Below, piece after piece: positions 9,038-17,007 of a stretch of 64,000 bases of DNA. Within the stretch, counting starts at the first letter, position 1; each line of letters starts with the position of its first letter. Below the pieces are notes generated by a model, which had not been told where the DNA came from, made no database searches, and saw nothing but the letters and a program-made list of their open reading frames with translations. A program made the translations under genes and the position numbers. This stretch comes from Bacteroidales bacterium (GTDB lineage Bacteria > Bacteroidota > Bacteroidia > Bacteroidales > F082), in contig JAKSMW010000002.1 of the NCBI GenBank assembly GCA_024400395.1, positions 1 to 64,000 on the forward strand, in the 5' to 3' direction.

Positions 9038-10009
9038 ATGAATCAGTTTATAATTTCAGGGTCACCGCACGTTCACGGGCCCGAGAGCACAAGAAGGATC
9101 ATGCTTGACGTCATCATCGCCCTGACGCCCGCGCTCCTTGTGGCATTGTATTTCTTCGGCTGGTACGCACTCAGGCTGACAGTCATCTCCGTCGCCGCCT
9201 GCGTCCTCACCGAATGGTTAATTCAGAAATATCTGCTGAAAGTCCCGACGACGGTCGGCGACCTGTCGGCAGTGGTGACCGGCATCCTGCTGGCCTTCAA
9301 CGTCCCGGCGAATCTCCCCGTGTGGATGATCATCGTCGGAGCAGTCGTCTCAATAGGAATCGCCAAGATGTCGTTCGGCGGCTTGGGGCACAACCCGTTC
9401 AACCCAGCGTTAGTGGGCCGTGTGTTCCTCTTGGTCTCCTTCCCCACCGCGATGACGACATGGCCGCAAGTGTCGCCGATATTTGAAAAAGGCTTTTTCG
9501 CCGACGCCATCACAGGCCCGACACCACTCGGACTCCTCAAGGAGAGTGCCGGCAACATCGACAAGATGGAGGTGCTTGACATGCTCATCGGCAACCGCGG
9601 CGGCGCGTTCGGCGAGATGTGCGCGATAGCATTGATCATCGGCGGCATCTACCTGATTGCACGCCGCGTCATCGACGTGTGGACGCCTCTCGTGATATTC
9701 GCGACAGTGTTCGCCTTCACCGGCATCTGCAACCTCATCGACCCTGCGACATACATCGCACCGGTCTATCACATCTTCTACGGCGGTCTCATCCTCGGCG
9801 CGTTCTTCATGGCCACCGACATGGTGACATCACCGATGACCACCTGCGGCAAGTGCATCTTCGCCTTCGGCATCGGCGTGATAACGGTGGTGATACGTCT
9901 CTGGGGCGCATACCCGGAAGGCGTATCGTTCGCCATACTGATAATGAACGCTCTCGTGCCTCTCATCAACAGAGGCTTCAGACCGAAACGCTTCGGCTCA
10001 AAGAAATGA
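9038..10009 (+). CDS. rnfD: Rnf complex subunit D (FMN-bearing membrane subunit)
   Basis: A 323-residue membrane protein with about nine helices, homologous to NqrB. The segment AITGPTPLGLL carries the threonine to which FMN is covalently attached in this family. FGGLGHNPFNPALVGRVFLL is the conserved helix region shared with NqrB. It starts two bases after rnfC and is followed by rnfG. Confidence 0.96.
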   Translation: MNQFIISGSPHVHGPESTRRIMLDVIIALTPALLVALYFFGWYALRLTVISVAACVLTEWLIQKYLLKVPTTVGDLSAVVTGILLAFNVPANLPVWMIIVGAVVSIGIAKMSFGGLGHNPFNPALVGRVFLLVSFPTAMTTWPQVSPIFEKGFFADAITGPTPLGLLKESAGNIDKMEVLDMLIGNRGGAFGEMCAIALIIGGIYLIARRVIDVWTPLVIFATVFAFTGICNLIDPATYIAPVYHIFYGGLILGAFFMATDMVTSPMTTCGKCIFAFGIGVITVVIRLWGAYPEGVSFAILIMNALVPLINRGFRPKRFGSKK

Positions 10010-10036
10010 ATTGTTGAATCTTAACACTTTAAAATT

Positions 10037-10624
10037 ATGGCAAAGAAAGAATCAACATTAAAGAACATGCTCATCGCCCTGTTGGTGATAACAGTCGTCA
10101 GCGGAGGCGTCTTGGGCTTCGTATATAACCTCACAAAACCGGCGATACTCCAGGCTGACGCCAACAAGAACCTGGCCGCCATCAACGAAGTGCTGAAAGG
10201 AAGCGCCGACATCGCCTCCACGGAAGTGAAAGTCATCGACGACCTGACATACAATTTAGCGTACAGTGCCGACGGACAGTTCATCGGCGCGGCCATCAAG
10301 ACGTTCTCGATGAACGGTTTCGGCGGCAAGGTCGAACTCATGGTCGGCGTTCTGGAAAACGGCGATATCAATAAGGTGTCGGTGCTGTCACAGGCGGAGA
10401 CACCGGGTCTCGGCGCGAACATGACGAACGCCAGGTTCATCGGGCAGTTTGACGGCAAGAACCCGTCGAATTACAGCTTGAAAGTAAAGAAAGACGGAGG
10501 CGACGTCGATGCCATCACGGCGGCGACGATCAGTTCGAGAGCCGTGGCGGAGGCGGTAAAGAGAGCCACCGACGGCTTCGAGGCAAACAAATCACAATTC
10601 ATGAAAGGAGGAAACAATGAGTAA
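10037..10624 (+). CDS. rnfG: Rnf complex subunit G (FMN-binding)
   Basis: A 195-residue subunit with one N-terminal membrane helix and a periplasmic FMN-binding domain, homologous to NqrC. Visible motifs are SQAETPGLGANMT and DAITAATISSRA near the C-terminus, in which the threonine of TAATIS is the expected covalent FMN site. Its 3' end overlaps rnfE by eight bases. Confidence 0.95.
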   Translation: MAKKESTLKNMLIALLVITVVSGGVLGFVYNLTKPAILQADANKNLAAINEVLKGSADIASTEVKVIDDLTYNLAYSADGQFIGAAIKTFSMNGFGGKVELMVGVLENGDINKVSVLSQAETPGLGANMTNARFIGQFDGKNPSNYSLKVKKDGGDVDAITAATISSRAVAEAVKRATDGFEANKSQFMKGGNNE

Positions 10625-11216
10625 CTGGAAAACATTCACCAAAGGGCTTCTGAAGGAGAACCCCATTCTCGTCCTTCTTCTCGGATGCTGCCCCACCCTC
10701 GCGACGACGACAAGCGCCATCAACGGCATGTCAATGGGTCTCGCCACGACATTCGTCCTGATCATGTCGAACCTCAGCATCTCATTACTGAAGAACTTCA
10801 TCCCCGACAAAGTGAGGATACCTTGCTTCATCGTGGTCATCGCCTCGTTCGTGACTGTAGTTCAATTAGTCATGCAGGCGTACGTGCCGGCGATTTACGA
10901 GACGTTGGGTCTGTTCATCCCATTGATTGTGGTGAACTGCATCGTCCTCGGCCGTGCCGAAGCGTTCGCGTCGAAGAACCCAGTGTGGCCGTCGATCTTG
11001 GACGGCGCGGGGATGGGACTCGGCTTCACCCTGGCGTTGACGTTCCTCGGCTCGATCCGCGAGATCCTCGGCAGCGGAAGCATCTTCAACTGGCGGTTCC
11101 TGCCCGAAGACGCCAACACGATACTCATCTTCGTGCTTGCACCGGGCGCATTCATCGCCTTGGGCTATCTCATCGCTGTTGTCAACAAAGTCAAGAAATC
11201 AAGAACTTCAAAATAA
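10617..11216 (+). CDS. rnfE: Rnf complex subunit E (integral membrane)
   Basis: A 199-residue, six-helix membrane subunit homologous to NqrD; with RnfA it forms the antiparallel pair that binds a [2Fe-2S] cluster within the membrane. Family residues include LKENPILVLLLGCCPTLA at the N-terminus and NCIVLGRAEAFA in the middle. It overlaps rnfG by eight bases. Confidence 0.95.
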   Translation: MSNWKTFTKGLLKENPILVLLLGCCPTLATTTSAINGMSMGLATTFVLIMSNLSISLLKNFIPDKVRIPCFIVVIASFVTVVQLVMQAYVPAIYETLGLFIPLIVVNCIVLGRAEAFASKNPVWPSILDGAGMGLGFTLALTFLGSIREILGSGSIFNWRFLPEDANTILIFVLAPGAFIALGYLIAVVNKVKKSRTSK

Positions 11217-11225
11217 CGTAGTGCC

Positions 11226-11810
11226 ATGAAAATATTAATCATCTTATTATCTACAATACTTGTCAACAACGTCATCTTGGCGCAGTTCCTCGGCATCTGC
11301 CCGTTCCTCGGCACTTCCAAGAAGACCTCGACGGCGATGGGCATGGGTGCGGCGGTCGTCTTCGTGCTCGTCCTCGCGACATTGGTGACATACCTTATTA
11401 ATAAATACGTTCTCGTCCCGCTTGAGCTGCAGTTCCTGCAGACCATCGCGTTCATCCTGGTGATAGCCGCCTTGGTGCAGATGGTGGAGATCATCCTGAA
11501 GAAGATCAGTCCGTCGCTATACACCGCGCTCGGCGTCTTCCTTCCGTTGATCACTACGAACTGCTGCGTCCTCGGCGTTTCGCTGAAGGTAGTGGGCGAA
11601 GGCTTCATCTACGGCGGCAACGTCGGCGAGGCAGTCGTCTATGCGGCCGGCATCGCCATCGGCTTCGCGCTGGCGCTCGTCATCTTCTCCGGCATCCGCG
11701 AGCACATCGAGCTTGTCGGCGTACCGGAAGGCATGAAAGGCACTCCGATAGCGTTAGTCACCGCCGGAATCCTTGCCATGGCGTTCATGGGATTCGCAGG
11801 GTTGGTGTAA
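11226..11810 (+). CDS. rnfA: Rnf complex subunit A (integral membrane)
   Basis: A 194-residue, six-helix membrane subunit homologous to NqrE. The N-terminus NNVILAQFLGICPFLGTS and the central TNCCVLGVSL hold the conserved cysteines proposed to bind the intramembrane iron-sulfur cluster with RnfE. It is the last gene of the rnf operon, ending 13 bp before the terminator stem. Confidence 0.96.
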   Translation: MKILIILLSTILVNNVILAQFLGICPFLGTSKKTSTAMGMGAAVVFVLVLATLVTYLINKYVLVPLELQFLQTIAFILVIAALVQMVEIILKKISPSLYTALGVFLPLITTNCCVLGVSLKVVGEGFIYGGNVGEAVVYAAGIAIGFALALVIFSGIREHIELVGVPEGMKGTPIALVTAGILAMAFMGFAGLV

Positions 11811-11823
11811 AACGTCACTTCAT

Positions 11824-11853
11824 AAAAGGAGGTGGAACTCCGCCTCCTTTTTC
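11824..11853 (+). terminator. Intrinsic terminator after rnfA
   Basis: AAAAGGAGGTGG (11824-11835) pairs with CCGCCTCCTTTT (11840-11851), with one G-U pair and a four-base loop. The right arm supplies the T run. Confidence 0.85.
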
Positions 11854-11963
11854 AAACAAGGGAAAATTGCAATAAAAAAACATATTCACAATTTCTGACT
11901 GAAAAATGTTTTCTTTTCATCAACAATAAAGAATTTAAAATCAAACAAACATAACCAAACAGG

Positions 11964-12006
11964 TCTGAAAATGAGGTAAAAAAAGGAGATTTCACCTCAT
12001 GTCAGA
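11964..12006. promoter_or_regulatory. Leader hairpin upstream of lipoprotein gene
   Basis: TCTGA-AA-ATGAGGT (11964-11977) pairs with ACCTCAT-G-TCAGA (11994-12006) around a 16-base loop that contains GGAGA. No T run follows, so it is more likely a leader structure or operator than a terminator. The lipoprotein ATG is 39 bp downstream. No TAnnTTTG box was found in this spacer. Confidence 0.4.
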
Positions 12007-12044
12007 CAAAGTAGCAGCAACGGAATCCCCGAAATTTCACATTT

Positions 12045-13853
12045 ATGAAAAAATCATTTAAATTACTGTCCATTTGCGCGATAAGCTTTGCCATGCTTCT
12101 TGCGGGATGCAAAAAGAACAAAACCGAAATGCCTGATCCACTTCCAGCTTCACCAAACGAACCCACGACCGACTTGCTGCAGGTGAAATCAAACGAAGCG
12201 GCATTTGTCATGGCTGACCACAATTCCGAGTTCAGCAGCATGATCTGCAACCGTTTCACCAACATCCAGAATTCCCTGAATGGAGACCAAACCAGAATGG
12301 TTATCATCGACAAGTCATCCGTCCAATCATTGTCGCCCGAACAATGGACGGAGCTGGCCAAAGTTTTCCATAACGACGGTGTCATCATCTACATCCAGCC
12401 CACGTTTCAAGATTTGGCCGACTTTGCCATGCAGGTCCAGGACGCCATTCTTGAGCTCGCCTATGATCCTGACGAAGTCTGGAAATATTTAGAATGTTTA
12501 GACTATTACGGTCAAATTTCAGAAGCCAACCCTGACCTGTCATCTTATCAATATGAGGTCATGGCGATAAATGAAGATGACTTATACATCATGGCGAACC
12601 TCGACGATTACTCCGAAGTGATGTACACTTACGAGTCAGTGAACCAGGAGACCGGCGAAACAGATTCAATCGCCTACGATTATGGCGTGTCGGGTAATCT
12701 GACGACTTACCGCATGGGTCTGTTGGCCGACAATCTGGTGTATTGGGCCGACAATTACAGCAATGACAAACGAGATTCTGATTTTTCAAAACGAATCAGG
12801 GTCAATGTACCTGTAACATTCAATCCAGAAAATTTCACCACCTTGGATTGGGGATCCAGAACCGTTCCATGCAACATCGAATATACCATTTGGTCGGCTT
12901 ATGACCTCAACCGTCACCAGGACAACTACGTCATCAAACGCAACATTGAATTTGACGGCAGTCATTTAAACTGCGGTCCGGTAGACCCCAAATTGTGGTG
13001 GATTGACAGAAATAAAGAGCCTCTTTATTACGGGCCTTACCTCAACGACATCAATGTACAGTCGTTCTTCAACGGCCCGACGCCGGATCTCACAAACTGG
13101 GGGCCGCAGAATCAGATGACTTCAACCACGTACACCTCCAATATCATGTGGAACATCAATAGCGGTCTTACCGTTTCGGCTTCACCGGGTCTCAATATCG
13201 GAGGCGGCGTCACTATAAGCAAATCATCCACCACCACAGTGCCTGATTTGAGGATGGAAGTGTGGCACAACGTCAACATCCCCAGATACAAATATGAAAT
13301 CAGCAGACGCCCGATGGCATATTTCTTGGGATTTAAGCACGACATTGTGGCCGGCAACCTGCGTCAGGACATCTCGATGCATCAGTATTGGACATGGATT
13401 GTGAATAATCAGGCGGATGGAGCCAGTTATTCATTCAACACCAATTTCGAGGCAAGCGTTGAATTTCTACGCTATTCATTAGGCTTCCTCAAGTATATAA
13501 GCCACTATCATACGGCCACCATATATCACAAGGGCAATACAGTGGCGCTTCCCGCCCCTCCGCGTGCCATTCAGGAGTGGCGCATGTTCTGCGAGACATC
13601 CGACCAGAATCTCATCAACTTCATCAGCAAAGCCTACGAGAAATATTTCTACGACAGGCTGTTCCAGGTCCCGGCCGCCACAAAGGACGACAACGGCCCT
13701 ATCGACAATTTCATACGAAACTTCGAGACACGCCTCAACTGCGACAAAGACCTGTGGCGCGCACGCGGTTTCACCGGCGACTTCAAGTTCATCTGGCGCA
13801 AGTCCACTACAACAGAAGTTTACCACACGACAAACTTCCATGTGGATCCATAA
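12045..13853 (+). CDS. Lipoprotein, possible leukocidin-like beta-barrel pore former
   Basis: A 602-residue lipoprotein: signal peptide ending in lipobox LLAGC (Cys22). I do not recognise the N-terminal ~240 residues. The C-terminal half has a glycine/serine-rich stretch (GLNIGGGVTISKSS) flanked by alternating polar/hydrophobic strands, then WHNVNIPRYKYEI and a closing DFKFIWRKSTTTEVY. This order resembles the pre-stem and rim of the leukocidin/hemolysin family of beta-pore-forming toxins, where the last strand is an aromatic FxxxW segment. That resemblance is an inference by eye only. It would be exported to the outer membrane and could be a toxin, an adhesin or an unrelated surface barrel. 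No partner gene is adjacent apart from the Ig-like lipoprotein 56 bp downstream. Confidence 0.75.
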   Translation: MKKSFKLLSICAISFAMLLAGCKKNKTEMPDPLPASPNEPTTDLLQVKSNEAAFVMADHNSEFSSMICNRFTNIQNSLNGDQTRMVIIDKSSVQSLSPEQWTELAKVFHNDGVIIYIQPTFQDLADFAMQVQDAILELAYDPDEVWKYLECLDYYGQISEANPDLSSYQYEVMAINEDDLYIMANLDDYSEVMYTYESVNQETGETDSIAYDYGVSGNLTTYRMGLLADNLVYWADNYSNDKRDSDFSKRIRVNVPVTFNPENFTTLDWGSRTVPCNIEYTIWSAYDLNRHQDNYVIKRNIEFDGSHLNCGPVDPKLWWIDRNKEPLYYGPYLNDINVQSFFNGPTPDLTNWGPQNQMTSTTYTSNIMWNINSGLTVSASPGLNIGGGVTISKSSTTTVPDLRMEVWHNVNIPRYKYEISRRPMAYFLGFKHDIVAGNLRQDISMHQYWTWIVNNQADGASYSFNTNFEASVEFLRYSLGFLKYISHYHTATIYHKGNTVALPAPPRAIQEWRMFCETSDQNLINFISKAYEKYFYDRLFQVPAATKDDNGPIDNFIRNFETRLNCDKDLWRARGFTGDFKFIWRKSTTTEVYHTTNFHVDP

Positions 13854-13878
13854 GAATGACACAAACATAATTTATTTG

Positions 13879-13886
13879 TATTTTTG
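13879..13886 (+). promoter_or_regulatory. -7 box for Ig-like lipoprotein
   Basis: TATTTTTG, 23 bp before the ATG at 13910, so this gene is transcribed separately from the lipoprotein before it. Confidence 0.65.
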
Positions 13887-13909
13887 CAGAAAATTAATTT
13901 CTTAAAATC

Positions 13910-15487
13910 ATGAGAACAACAAAAACATTTATCGCATTGATGCTCAGCTTTGTGGCGTTGATGATCTCATGCAAGAAAGACGACCCCGTCAAACCAACCG
14001 AACCGACAGACCCAACTGTGGAAAAAGTCATTCTGTCTGACAGCATCGTGGCACTCCTTGAAGGAGACACGTTCAAACTCACGTTTACGATTGAACCTCA
14101 AAACGCCGTTTATGAAACCGTCACTTGGAGTTCTTCAAACGCAGAAGTGGCGACTGTCGATGAAAACGGCTCGGTCACGGCTGTCGCCGAAGGAAACGCG
14201 GTGATAAAAGTTGCCGTTGACGATGTCGAAGCCTCATGCAAGGTGTTTGTAAACAAGGAAGTTATCCATGTTGAAAACGTCATCTTGAATGAGACATCGC
14301 TCGAGCTTTTTGAAGGCGAGACGTTCCAGCTCACATTCACCGTCGAGCCTGAAAACGCAATGTACGGAAACGTCGTTTGGTCAAGCACCGACGAAACCAA
14401 GGCCACAGTCGATGAAAACGGCTTGGTGACAGCAGTTTCGGCGGGTGCCGCCGGAATCACGGTTAAAGTCGATAACGTTGAAGCGACATGTATCCTGTTG
14501 GTGAAAGAACCTGTCATCCATGTGGAAAACGTCATCTTGAATGAGACATCAGTCGAGCTTATGGAAGGCGAGACATCACAGCTTTCATTCACGGTCGAAC
14601 CACAAGACGCGGTATATGAAACTGTCACTTGGACTTCTTCAAACGCCGAAGTGGCGACAGTCGATGAAAACGGCTTGGTCACAGCGGTCGCAGAAGGGAA
14701 CGCCGATATAAAAGTCACCGTTGACGATGTCGAGGCCGTCTGCAACGTGAAAGTGAACGCCGAGCCGGAAGGTCTGGCCTTTGAGATCCAGGTCTCCAGC
14801 ATCACGCCGAACAACGCCGAATTTACAATCATCCCCAACGACAACACCAAGACATATTACGTCTATGGCATGACAAAGTCGAAGTTCGACCAGGAGAGCA
14901 CCTACAGCGAGCTCGGCATCTTCGGCTTCGAACAGAGCTGGTTCCAGTTCGCCTACGGAAACAACTGGATCAGCGCGATGCTTGAGGCCTGCCACACCGG
15001 GACGTTCTCCGGCCAGATCTACGACTTCAACAACTTCATCGGCTACGACACGGAGTTCGTTATCTACGTTTACGGCTTCGACGAAGGCGGCGCGCCAACG
15101 TCAGAAGTGTTCACGCAGCAGTTCACGACCGCCCCGATGAACCCGTCGAACAACAACATCACCGTCACCATCGAGAACATCTACGCCCACGGCGTCGATG
15201 CGACATTCCACACCACCAACGACACAAAATATTATGTGTCAATGCAGAAGAAGACTTACGTAAACTGGTGGATTGAGAACGATAACCTCCTCAACATGGC
15301 GTTGGACATCATCTCGGCGGATTCATACATCCGCCTGTTGAGCGGCGACTACACGATCCATCCCGACGGCTACTATCACTGCAATTCGGCGAACACCGAC
15401 TATTACCTCATCTATTTCTCGTTCGACGAGGAGAACGGCGTCAGGAGCGACATACACTTAGAGCTGTTCCACACCGCGGCGGAATAA
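13910..15487 (+). CDS. Surface lipoprotein with three bacterial Ig-like (Big2) repeats
   Basis: A 525-residue lipoprotein. Its signal peptide ends at Cys21, followed by KKDD, which resembles the acidic lipoprotein export signal for surface display in Bacteroidota. Residues ~38-285 form three Big2-type repeats of 80-84 residues, each with the pattern VxLxEGxxxxLxFTVEPxxAxYxxVxWxSSxxxxATVDENGLVTAVxxG. The C-terminal ~235 residues are aromatic-rich and not recognised; they may be a ligand-binding or carbohydrate-related domain. The expected place is the outer surface of the outer membrane, as a stalked adhesin or binding protein. Confidence 0.85.
   Translation: MRTTKTFIALMLSFVALMISCKKDDPVKPTEPTDPTVEKVILSDSIVALLEGDTFKLTFTIEPQNAVYETVTWSSSNAEVATVDENGSVTAVAEGNAVIKVAVDDVEASCKVFVNKEVIHVENVILNETSLELFEGETFQLTFTVEPENAMYGNVVWSSTDETKATVDENGLVTAVSAGAAGITVKVDNVEATCILLVKEPVIHVENVILNETSVELMEGETSQLSFTVEPQDAVYETVTWTSSNAEVATVDENGLVTAVAEGNADIKVTVDDVEAVCNVKVNAEPEGLAFEIQVSSITPNNAEFTIIPNDNTKTYYVYGMTKSKFDQESTYSELGIFGFEQSWFQFAYGNNWISAMLEACHTGTFSGQIYDFNNFIGYDTEFVIYVYGFDEGGAPTSEVFTQQFTTAPMNPSNNNITVTIENIYAHGVDATFHTTNDTKYYVSMQKKTYVNWWIENDNLLNMALDIISADSYIRLLSGDYTIHPDGYYHCNSANTDYYLIYFSFDEENGVRSDIHLELFHTAAE
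14014..14762 (+). repeat. Three in-frame ~84-codon tandem repeats
   Basis: DNA-level repeats encode the Big2 domains. For example, the segment starting at 14266 recurs at 14518 (offset 252 bp, 84 codons) almost unchanged for over 30 bp. Copies 1 and 3 also share long identical stretches (around 14110-14170 and 14620-14680). Such identity allows copy number to change by recombination. Confidence 0.8.
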
Positions 15488-15639
15488 GACAGGAAATTTT
15501 GCAAGTGAAAGCTCGGTTCTGTTGTCGATGTGGTACTCACGAAAAATAATGACACGTTTGATGACATAGTCGATAAAGAATAGGAAAAAACTATTCAAAA
15601 AAAACTTGACAAAACACATTTTATATTGATTTTTTGTGC

Positions 15640-15647
15640 TATTTTTG
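15640..15647 (+). promoter_or_regulatory. -7 box for DUF234-type ATPase
   Basis: TATTTTTG, 34 bp before the ATG at 15682. An upstream in-frame ATG at 15634 precedes the box and is therefore rejected as start. Confidence 0.65.
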
Positions 15648-15681
15648 CAACCACGGTTACAGTAACGACCGTTGCGTTATT

Positions 15682-17007
15682 ATGAAATACTACGACAGGG
15701 AAGCCGAAATGGCTGAAATGAAAAGGTACGAGGCCTTGTCGAAAGACAACGCCCAGATGATTGTTGTAACAGGTCGCCGACGCATCGGCAAGACAACACT
15801 CATCAAACGTTCTTTTACAGAAATACCGTTTGTCTATTTCTTTGTTGGCAAAAAGAGCGAATCCTTGCTGTGTAAGGAATTAACAGAGATTTTGACGGAG
15901 ACATTAGGTGAAGACCTTGGTGATTTCACTTCATTCAAGCGGCTGTTTTCGGCGATAATGAATATCTCAAAACGACGTAATTTCACACTTGTCTTCGACG
16001 AGTTCCAAAATCTGAAATTCGCTTACGGAGGCGTATTTTCCGACATTCAAGATATTTGGGACAGCACCAAAGACGAAAGTCGTATAAATCTTGTCATTTG
16101 CGGGTCAATTTATTCAAAGATGAAAAAGATTTTTGACGACAAAGACGAACCGCTTTTCGGAAGAGCGACAGCGAGGTTTAAAATAAGACCTTTCCGCATA
16201 GACACAATTAAGGAAATCCTGAAGGATAATTCGGCAAGTTACACAAATGAAGACTTGTTGGCTCTTTACATGATAACCGGAGGAGTTGCGAAATATGTGG
16301 AATTGCTTGTAAATCAGAATGCTGTCTCAAAAGACAAGATTCTTGAGGCGACTGTTTCTTTAGGTTCGTATTTCATTGAGGAGGGCACGGAACTTCTATC
16401 GGATGAGTTTGGGAGGGATTATGGAAATTATTTTTCCGTCCTTTCAGCCATATCGTCGGGGCACACGTCGCGTGGCGACATTGAAAGCTACGTGGGCTTC
16501 GAGGTCGGTGGTTTTCTCGACCGGCTTGAAACGGATTACAATGTAATCAGCAAGGTGCGTCCGTACATGTCGGGCGAAAACAGCCGGAATGTGAGATATG
16601 TGATTTCGGATAATTTCCTGAATTTCTGGTTCAGGTTTATCTATAAGTACCGCAGTGCTGTCGAAATCGGCAATATGGAATACGTCAGAAATAAGATTTT
16701 CAATGATTATGAGACATATTCCGGACATGTTTTGGAAAGATATTTCCGCCAAAAATACAGTGAATCGGGATTTTACAATACAGTTACAAATTACTGGGAG
16801 AAAGGTATCAAAGGGCAACCCGGCGAGAACAACGAGATTGACATCATTGCAGTCAACGAAGCCGACCGACATCTTGTCATCGGCGAATGCAAACGGAACC
16901 GCGACAGATTTGACGAGAAGAAACTCACCCAAAAAGCCGCAAAGGTTATCAATCATCACAAATCATTCACGTGTGAAATCACAGGCGTTTCTATCGAGGA
17001 TATGTGA
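15682..17007 (+). CDS. AAA-type ATPase with C-terminal DUF234/PD-(D/E)XK-like domain
   Basis: A 441-residue protein of the ATPase family common in archaea and Bacteroidota. Walker A is GRRRIGKT (31-38) and Walker B is LVFDEFQN (103-110). After a winged-helix-like middle, the C-terminus holds NEIDIIAVNE followed by VIGECKRN, the D...ExK spacing of a nuclease-like DUF234 domain. The cellular role is unproven; such genes occur in mobile and defence regions. It converges on the type III restriction gene, overlapping its 3' end by 17 bases (16991-17007), which is unusual and could couple their expression by antisense transcription. Confidence 0.85.
   Translation: MKYYDREAEMAEMKRYEALSKDNAQMIVVTGRRRIGKTTLIKRSFTEIPFVYFFVGKKSESLLCKELTEILTETLGEDLGDFTSFKRLFSAIMNISKRRNFTLVFDEFQNLKFAYGGVFSDIQDIWDSTKDESRINLVICGSIYSKMKKIFDDKDEPLFGRATARFKIRPFRIDTIKEILKDNSASYTNEDLLALYMITGGVAKYVELLVNQNAVSKDKILEATVSLGSYFIEEGTELLSDEFGRDYGNYFSVLSAISSGHTSRGDIESYVGFEVGGFLDRLETDYNVISKVRPYMSGENSRNVRYVISDNFLNFWFRFIYKYRSAVEIGNMEYVRNKIFNDYETYSGHVLERYFRQKYSESGFYNTVTNYWEKGIKGQPGENNEIDIIAVNEADRHLVIGECKRNRDRFDEKKLTQKAAKVINHHKSFTCEITGVSIEDM

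Noticed and set aside
15488-15590. Minus-strand reading FFIDYVIKRVIIFREYHIDNR in the spacer after the Ig-like lipoprotein, resembling the tail of a site-specific recombinase.
   Set aside because: Too short and without a diagnostic motif; may be chance. A sensitive protein search of this spacer would decide.
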